Source of the DNA: Echinarachnius parma
Taxonomy: Eukaryota > Echinodermata > Echinoidea > Clypeasteroida > Echinarachniidae
DNA length: 64,000 nt
NCBI GenBank assembly: GCA_037951105.1
Contig: JBAMJV010000888.1
Coordinates: forward strand, 153,351-217,350
Direction: 5' to 3'
Position numbers and translations under genes: made by a program. The notes under the pieces were generated by a model. It was not told the DNA's origin. It worked only from the letters and a program-made list of their open reading frames with translations, and made no database searches. Within the stretch, counting starts at the first letter, position 1; every line of letters begins with the position of its first letter. This document shows, piece after piece, positions 41,501 through 50,500 of this stretch.

Positions 41501-44500
41501 TTTAGATATAAAAGATATGCCCATTTTAAAATGTAAATATGACATTTTCTGGGAAAATTAGTTGCTTATTTCTTTCTTTTCATTATAGAACATAATTAAG
41601 CTCATTTCCTGTGTAATTATACATTATGTTATAAAATACAGTTTTGTTTTTGATAGACACAACAATCTGAAGAAATAACTCATTGAACTTACAACTAAGA
41701 GATCCAATCCTGAGCCTTCGATATTCATACCCTGAAAGAAAGAGAAGAATGGCGTAAAATATAAAATGTTTACCTATTATTATTAATTATTTCTACAAAA
41801 ACTAGAATTCAAATATCAAAAGGTACACATACATGTAATTCCAGAGAGTAATAACAATCATCCATTTCTGTTCATTCATGATTTGTTTGTTTGTATAAGA
41901 AAAGATTTCTGATGAAGTGTAAATGAACTAAGACTTGTATTACATTGGCTTTAGCCTTGCAGCATTGACTATTAAAGTAGACAGGCATAAATGTGGAATA
42001 CATTCCTGTCAATTAACCATGTACTCCACCTGGGAGTGGGTAATTGAACCCATGACCCTCTTATTGAAGGACAAAAGGCTTGAACCAACAAACCACACCA
42101 TGCATTTGGGGGTATATGGGACTAAACAGACTAAACGTACCATGCCTGGAAGTCCAGGTTTACCCAGTAGTCCAGGCCTGTTCTTCAGACAAGCCTCAGA
42201 TTGGGAACTGAACCCATGACCCTCACAATGGAGGATGGATTGGGCTGAAAGTTAACCAACATACCACTGCACTCTAATGGGATTCAAATAAATTTAGTCC
42301 ATAGGAAGGAGCAAATTAAAGGGTGTGCTACTTACCATGCCTGGCAGTCCTGGTTTACCCTGTAGTCCCTGTTCCCCTTGCAGGCCTGGTCTACCCGGTG
42401 ATCCTGGTAGCCCTGCTCCTGCATCACCCTTCAGGAACAATCATGAAACAAACCAGATTAGTTCAGCACAGTAGATCTGTATTCTAATATACATTTAGCA
42501 TAACATTTGTTATCACATTAACCCGTTCAGGACTGGTCCCGAAAATACTGGGCTTAGGTATATGGAGAATACATGTTGTAGCCAAATCAGTCAGTCCTAA
42601 ATGGGTTAACATACATGTACATGTAGATACTTCATGAAAATGAGCAAAGAACAAATTAAGCTTTTTATATATAAAATAACTTTAAACATAAGAAAACTGA
42701 CAACAAATATTTCTGAAATAAATTCAAATGAGTGAGGGAAATGGGTTTCCACAGGAATTGAGCCCGAGACCTTCAAATTGCTAGCCTGGTGCTCCAATTC
42801 AGTGATGTCAGTTATGATGATAATATATTAAATCAAGTCAAATCAAGTGATTACAGCACATGATAATGATAATAATCATCATAATAATAATAATGATAAT
42901 AACAATAATAATCATAATAAAAATGGGTTAGATATTTACAGCGCCTAATATGATACAATACCATCTCTCAATAATTGTAGCTGAGCTTAATACCTTTGAT
43001 CCCTTCTGCCCATCTCTGCCAGCGATGCCGGGAGGGCCCAGTGGACCGGGGTTACCATCAGGTCCCTGTATGCCAGGAACTCCAGGATAACCACGTTCAC
43101 CCTATATGATGAAAACCAGGGTTAAAACATGAAATTACATCACTTTTATGTATTAATCTTACAAATGAATCATATAACAAAGATATATAATTAAATAGAT
43201 AGATTAAATGCATATGAAACCCAGAGGACCTCCATTGCCATCAGGTCCCTGTATGCCAGGAACTCTGGGGGAGCCAAGTTCGCCCTGTAGGACAAACACA
43301 GTGCGAAAACATGAAATAACATTGACTGGACGATTAATTGAATAAATTATCAACATGACATTAATCATCAAATCATCATAATTGAAATGCAAAGGAATCC
43401 CAGAGTGGGGCCTGGGTTGCAATCAGGTCCCTGTATGCCAGGGACTCCGGGGTAGCCACGCTCACCCTGTAGGGTGAAAACAGGGGGGGAAAAAATCAAA
43501 TAATTTGGACTTGAATCCAACCATATTCAATAGATATTTAACATAACTTATATATACAAATCATAAACGTGTAAATGTAATACAAGACTACAACCAAAAC
43601 AGTATGCAATATAACTTTCTTAATTGACCCGTTGAATACGGGTACCGGGTGGGTCGTGTACAAAGTCTATGGAGATGTCTGAATCTCAAAGGAAACGGGT
43701 TAATCAGAATGAACGTTTCGTCTGTGGTAGCTATACATAATGATCCTGACCAACATCAGGGCTCCACACTCAACTTTTTTTGTCAGTGGCCTGATCGGTC
43801 CAGTAAAATAACTTATTTCCCTATTCTGGTGGCCCGAAAGAAAAATTACTGGCCCCGACAGGCCCCGACAATGTTATTTCATGAGTAAACTTTTTACTAT
43901 TCAATATATCACTCTTTCCTATTCAAACCATGACATAGAAGAAAACAAGATTTTTCTCATTTTGTCAATGTAAGGTTGAAAATCTGCTTGCCCGAATCGG
44001 GCCACCAAAATATTACTTTTATACATTTTTGCTGGCCCGAAGTGCAATTTCACTGGCCCCAGGCCAGCGGGCCAGTGCGAGTGGCCCTGCCAACATACCT
44101 GTTCCCCCTGAGGTCCAATGAGGTCCATGAAGTTGATGGTTGGTACAGGGCCTGGGGGTCCCTGGATGCCCACTCCTGGGACACCCTGGAAGGAGATAAG
44201 GACAATTGGGAGGCGATAAATACTCAGTAAAAATCACTATCTCTTCCTATCTATTCAGATGTACACTGTACTACATACTTATGTCAAACATTCAAGAATA
44301 ACATGGAAAACATTCCTTTGGCACATACATGTATGTATACAATAGGTCAATATTGTGATAATTCCTCTTTTTTTTAATGAAAGAGTTTTTTACTTCCTAC
44401 AAATTTTACACGTCACTGGTTTGTGTACTTATACTACTCAAAAGCCTCAGATTCAAGACATGAAATACGAGGAATTAGGAACAAATCATTCAAGGCGTTC

Positions 44501-47500
44501 CTTTGGGATTGCCTTTGAAACAATACTATGCACTAAAACACATTTGTATTGATTGAAAGTGGACCTCCTTGAGGTTGCATCATTACTCTAATTGCTAAGA
44601 TTCTTAGTACCTGGTCTCCTTTAGGTCCAGTATCTCCCTGGTCTCCCTTATCGCCCTGGATCCCTGGATCCCCCGGTAGTCCCACTACTCCTGGCAGTCC
44701 ATCCTCACCGACTGGGCCCATTGAACCTGTCACTCCCTGGTCGCCTGGGTAATAACAATATAATACAGATAATAAGAATAAGAATAATCTGCGCCCGGAC
44801 CAAGGGATCACCCGGTGGTCCTTCTACACCAGGCAGTCCATCCTCGCCGACTGGACCCATCGAACCTGTCACTCCCTGGTCGCCTGGGTAATAACAATAT
44901 AAAACAAATAATAACAAGAATAATCTTGGCCCGGACCAAGGGATCATCCAGTGGTCCCACTACACCAGACAGTCCATCCTCACCGACTGGGCCCATAGAA
45001 CCTGTCACTCCCTGGTCGCCTGGGTAATAACAATATAATACAAATAATAATAACAATAATAATCTGAGCCCGGACCAAGGGATCACCCGGTGGTCCTTCT
45101 ACTCCTGGCAGTCCATCCTCGCCGACTGGACCCATCGAACCTAGCTGTCACACACTGGTCGCCTGAATAATAATAATAATAATTATAATAAGAAGATAAT
45201 AATCTGGGCCCGGACCAAGGGATCACCGGTAGTCCCACTACACCAGGCAGTCCTCCCCGACTGGACCCATCGAACCTGTCCCTCCCTGGTCGCCTGAATA
45301 ATAATAATATAATACAAAATAAAAAGAATAATAATTATCTGGGCCTACACCAATGGATCCACCAGTGGTCCTTCTACTCCACGTAGTCTCTCATCACCGA
45401 CTGGGCCCATAGGACCTGTCACACCCTGGTCAACTGGTTGGGAGAGAGTGGGGGAAGAATAATTATTATTTTATTAATGGAATAATATGTACCAATAACA
45501 ATCTGGCCCTGGACCCCTGGATCCTCCATTGGTCCTGTTCCTAAGGGAGCAGGACCTGAAATACATGTATGATGAACATAATTGTTGTTGTCTGTGTTTT
45601 AAATATTATTTCAATTAATTTGTCTGAAGAAGCATGAACAAGTTTACAAATGTATAACTGTCTTGATAATTTTAATTGAACGCATGCATCCATTGTCAAG
45701 TTATAAACTTTGGATATACATGTACACCATAGCTGATTTGTATACGCAATTCTTGCTTATGATGTTGAAGATAATAATAAAGTATCAACAGGAGTATACT
45801 TGAAGTATGAATATTCGTTTATTAATTCTGAACATATATAGATACAATATATGAAAGTGAACATGCAATTAACATGCCATAAGTAGCATGAAATAAATCA
45901 TCAATGCTGTTGATCACAATGGTGGGATAAAAAACATAATGTTGATACTACAAAATCAAGTAAGGTTAATCAAAAGAATCTACAATTAGGGAAAATTGCT
46001 TGCAGGAAAATATTACGTAGTAATTGCTTTTAACAGTTTTTTTAAATTTTCAAAGCATTCTTTAATACACTGCTGATATACTAATAATATTACATGCTAA
46101 AATATGGAAAAACTTGGGAAATACACGTACATGTATGATAGGAAGGAAAAAACAAATAAAGTTCATGCAAAACACTGATAAAAAGATACATAATCAATGC
46201 ATAAGACAAATAGGTTCTTCAATGAAGATACATTAAATTTACTATTGTGTTGAATCAAATCAGGGCTGATCCTTTAGAGAATATGTTATTATCTGAAATC
46301 AGCTCCTCTTCATTGGGTTTAAGACCTTCAAGCCTACAAATAGAACATCTTCCCACTTCATTTTTCTCTTGGACGATGAGCAACAGGAAATGTTTGGGGA
46401 GATACTTTTGAGGAGTTTTGTTGCAAAAAGCAATAACTCAATTTTTCACTATTTTGAGAAATTTACGCTTTTAAAAAGATGAAATATAAAGAGGATAATA
46501 AACAAAAAAGTGATACCATTTATCCTAACTTCAAAAGTGCAGTTGAAACAAATGTATGTGCAAAGTACATGCACATTTGAATTGAATTGTAGTGATGACC
46601 AAACAATTAAAATGTTTAAAAATGGACTTTACTGCATTTTTACAATAAAACTCTTCATTTGAATCGGTAGATTATTTGTCCGAAAGTGTGTCAAATCATT
46701 CCAGATGACCAATTGGGGCCCATATGGAGCCCATGATATGATTAATTCTCTTCCTTAAATATGGGTGGTAGCTCGAGGCGTATGGAAGCAAACTGGATAT
46801 TCCTACATAATGGAACAAAAACATTTGGAGTCGGATGATGATATTTGAGTCATAGGAATTTTTTAGATTCGAGGTATTTATTTTTTTAAAGAAATCATGC
46901 AAGAAAAACAAGATATATAATACATAACATCTGTTTAACCCCCCTGAAGTCAACTTTTCTACACGTGGGAAGACACAATGTCAAATAAATAGATATGACA
47001 TCCAAGTGTGGTGGATTCAAATCTGGTCTATTTGTTCTACATCAAGATCAAGTACGTCTCATTTGGTCTTCCTTAAGATGCCTAAAAACCTCCTATTTTT
47101 CCAACTTAAAAACTCAACCCCCAACCTAAACCTAACCCTAACCCTAACCCTAATCGGAATACCAAACCAGAATCCTATTCATAATCTTAATCCATAATCA
47201 TAATCTATAATCCTAATCCTAAAACCTCAAAATTGTTATTTTAGTAGAAGACTGCATGGTTGTGGAACATATTGTAAGCTACGGTGTGGGAAATGTTAAA
47301 ATTAAATACACTTAAATCAAATATTGCTTACATATGTGTAGCAATAATCAAACTGTCATTATACCCTTTTTAGGTGCTGACTGAGATATATATATAAATC
47401 TAGCTTCAGGGTATATTTGGAATCGGCCTACTCACTCTATCATCATTTCCTTATATCAACCTGCCCCCTCAACTAACAAATTGGCCAACCCCTTATGCAG

Positions 47501-50500
47501 AATTATCTCTCTACATATACCCAACCCATGAGATATATGCCTCATAATTATAGTCAGTTAGAGATATTTTTGGTGCTGCTCTTCAAGGCTAGGAGAAGGG
47601 TAGACCTGTTTAATACATACACATCTTGATGTTGTTGTTGTTGTCGTTAAAATGTTAGCGTTGCATTCAATTTATAATATTTTACGCCAGATAAATCTTG
47701 AATCACATTGAAGACAATTTAAAACAAATTATGTGGAAGAAACATATAAAACATATATATGATTTATGAAACGGTGATATGAAATATGATGTATAAACTA
47801 TAGGCAAAATCATAATGATGACCAACGAATGAATAAAACAAGTTGTGAGATTGGTGTCCAATGAGAAGTCACATTTTAAGTAAAAGAAGATGACACTTTG
47901 CATCTAGTACTGTCTGTGCGGGGGAACATGATGGCATGAGTTATGAAGCATAGACATTAGGTTGACTCTTTATGAGCAATGAAGTAAAATGGAGAATGAA
48001 TTAAATTTAAACATAATGTATATTCAGATTCAGTATTAAATTTTTAAAAATGAACATAGCTCCAACGGTTCATGAAATGAATGTATGACATAATTATGAC
48101 GTTCAAACACCATGTTGATTAATCAAATCTGACCAATAAGAACTCACCTTTCAGGCCCTGTGGCCCGGCCTCTCCCTGTGGGCCTTCGGGACCCTGGAGA
48201 CCTGTGGAGGCAAGAGATACACAGCAGGAGGAGGGAGGGGAGACAGGGAGGGTTAGATAAAGATGCAGGAGATACACTAACTACATTTATAATGCAAACA
48301 GCAGGATATATAAAGTCTCAAGGTCTACTTTAACCCATTCAGGACTGTACCCCGATAATACATAAGTCTAGATGGAGAATGCATGTTATAGCAAAATCAA
48401 TCAGTCCTGAACGGGTTAAACGGATATGTGGAGATTTGAAAGCCCAAACCGATGATTCACACAATACGTTCCATATGTACATGTAGCCCAGGGCAATGGG
48501 CAGTATATGGCATGACTAGCTTTTCAGTATTTCTTCTATCATCATGGCCTTTAAAATGGGGTCTTTCTTTTTGTCACTGACAATACTGGATAATAATTTT
48601 TAAACAAATTAGACATTCAAAACATTATGGATGTGGAAATTTTGGGAAGAATTGAAATGCTTATTTTTTTTTTTTACTAATAACAGTTATTTGTAAATTT
48701 AAATTATCATACAAAAAAGTGCAAAGTTGTTGACACCAAACAAGAAACACACAAACAAATTACAGTTCTGATTTTTTTGTTTTTTTTGCATGTGTGAATC
48801 AGCGAAATTGTGGACATTTCTCACAATATCACATTCCATTTTGAAAGCATAACAAATATCTTGTTTCTAAACAACCAGTTAATATATACACCACATCCGA
48901 CATTTCACTCTTTTAAACACAAGAGCACCTTAAATACTTAATTAAATGTCAAGCAAGCATTCAGATACAAGGTTTGTAAAAAATATCACAAAAATAGGGT
49001 AATATTATTTGTATTTTATAACACTATTCAGGATCTCTAGTAAAAGTCTACAATTATTATAAAAGAAAGTAGCATTTTCTATGTTAGTGTCAGTCTATAT
49101 ATTATTAATAAATAGGTATTTATCAAATATACAGCATGTGTTATTTGACCTCTTCAAATATCTAGGCAATAAAAGGTCATTATTTGTTCTATAAGGTTTT
49201 AAAAAGATATAATACAAGGCAATTTATATTGCAAACTAAGTACTTGAAAATGTATACAATTGCGAAAGGTTATGACACTTGCGTAGAAGAGAATGACTAC
49301 ATAATATAACAATTAATACTAGCCACCTGTCTATATACACATAGCTGCCAACATTTGAAAAAAAAACAAAAAACAATCGTTTTTTTTTCTTCTTCAAAAT
49401 TCGTAATTATAGAAGGAGTATTCGTAATTTCGTAAAGAGGGTGGGAAATTCGTAACAATTACAAATTTTTCGTAACAGTTGGCAGCTATGTATACAGCCC
49501 CGACTTATCTAGTTTTCTCTTTTATAATATGTTCACTTGGTCTACACTCAGTTGGTCTACAACTCATTTGGTCTACTACCTGATCCCTTTAACTTCAATA
49601 TCCCCAACTCCAAACACGATCCCTAACCCAAAACCTAACCCTAACTCTAATCCACACCCCTAACACTAATTATAAGATAATCCCTAATTATAATCATACG
49701 CCCCAAATTGATAGTAATTTTCTAGTAGACCAAATGGGAGTAGACCAAATAATGGCTATAGACCAATTGGCAAGTTACCCATAGATGTAATAACTAGTCC
49801 AGGGCTAGTGAGTAGTTGCTCACCTGTTTCTCCTGGAATACCAGGATAGCCCAGGGTGCCCTGTTCTCCCTTCTCCCCCTTTAATCCCTCCGGTCCCAGC
49901 ACAACGATGGGTGCATCGGTGGGCTCCCTGAACCCTGGCGAAGAGCCAGTGACGGGCGATTCCGTAGCTCTAAGGACCTGCTCTGCTGGCGGCTGGATCG
50001 TGGCTGGTAACTGAGGGATACAACACTTGATTTTTTACAATATATATATAGTTAAAATATAACTGAGAAACAAAGGTCAATCATTCATTTTCAAGTCAAC
50101 TGTTGAACCTGAATAATTATACATTTGTGATGCTGTTTTTGTTATTGTTTTTGGTGTCGCTATATATAGCTGTTGCTGTTGATGTTGTTGTTGTGGTTGT
50201 GTTGGTGATGGTGGGCGTTGTCTACAGAAATGATCTTTCTTGTTTATGGCAATTGCATATATGTGACCATACACCACAAAACGACCAGTAAGTCGGGAAA
50301 ACTGATTGTGCTGCTTTTCATAAAATATTGAAATAGGAGTCATTACCTTTAAAAATGGTATATCATTCATCATATTTGGAATAGCAAACCCTCTCAAAAT
50401 GAACACCAAAGATTTGGAATATGGCTGAAGCATTTTTTGTTAAAGCGAGAAACGGGCCATTTAAAAGATCAGTTTCCATTAAAGCGCTGTAATAAGATCA

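Noticed and set aside
46258-46437. 60-codon minus-strand frame containing [17 protein letters not shown]
   Set aside because: Intronic, no matching splice sites and no recognised domain beyond two Cys. Could be a transposon scrap or chance.
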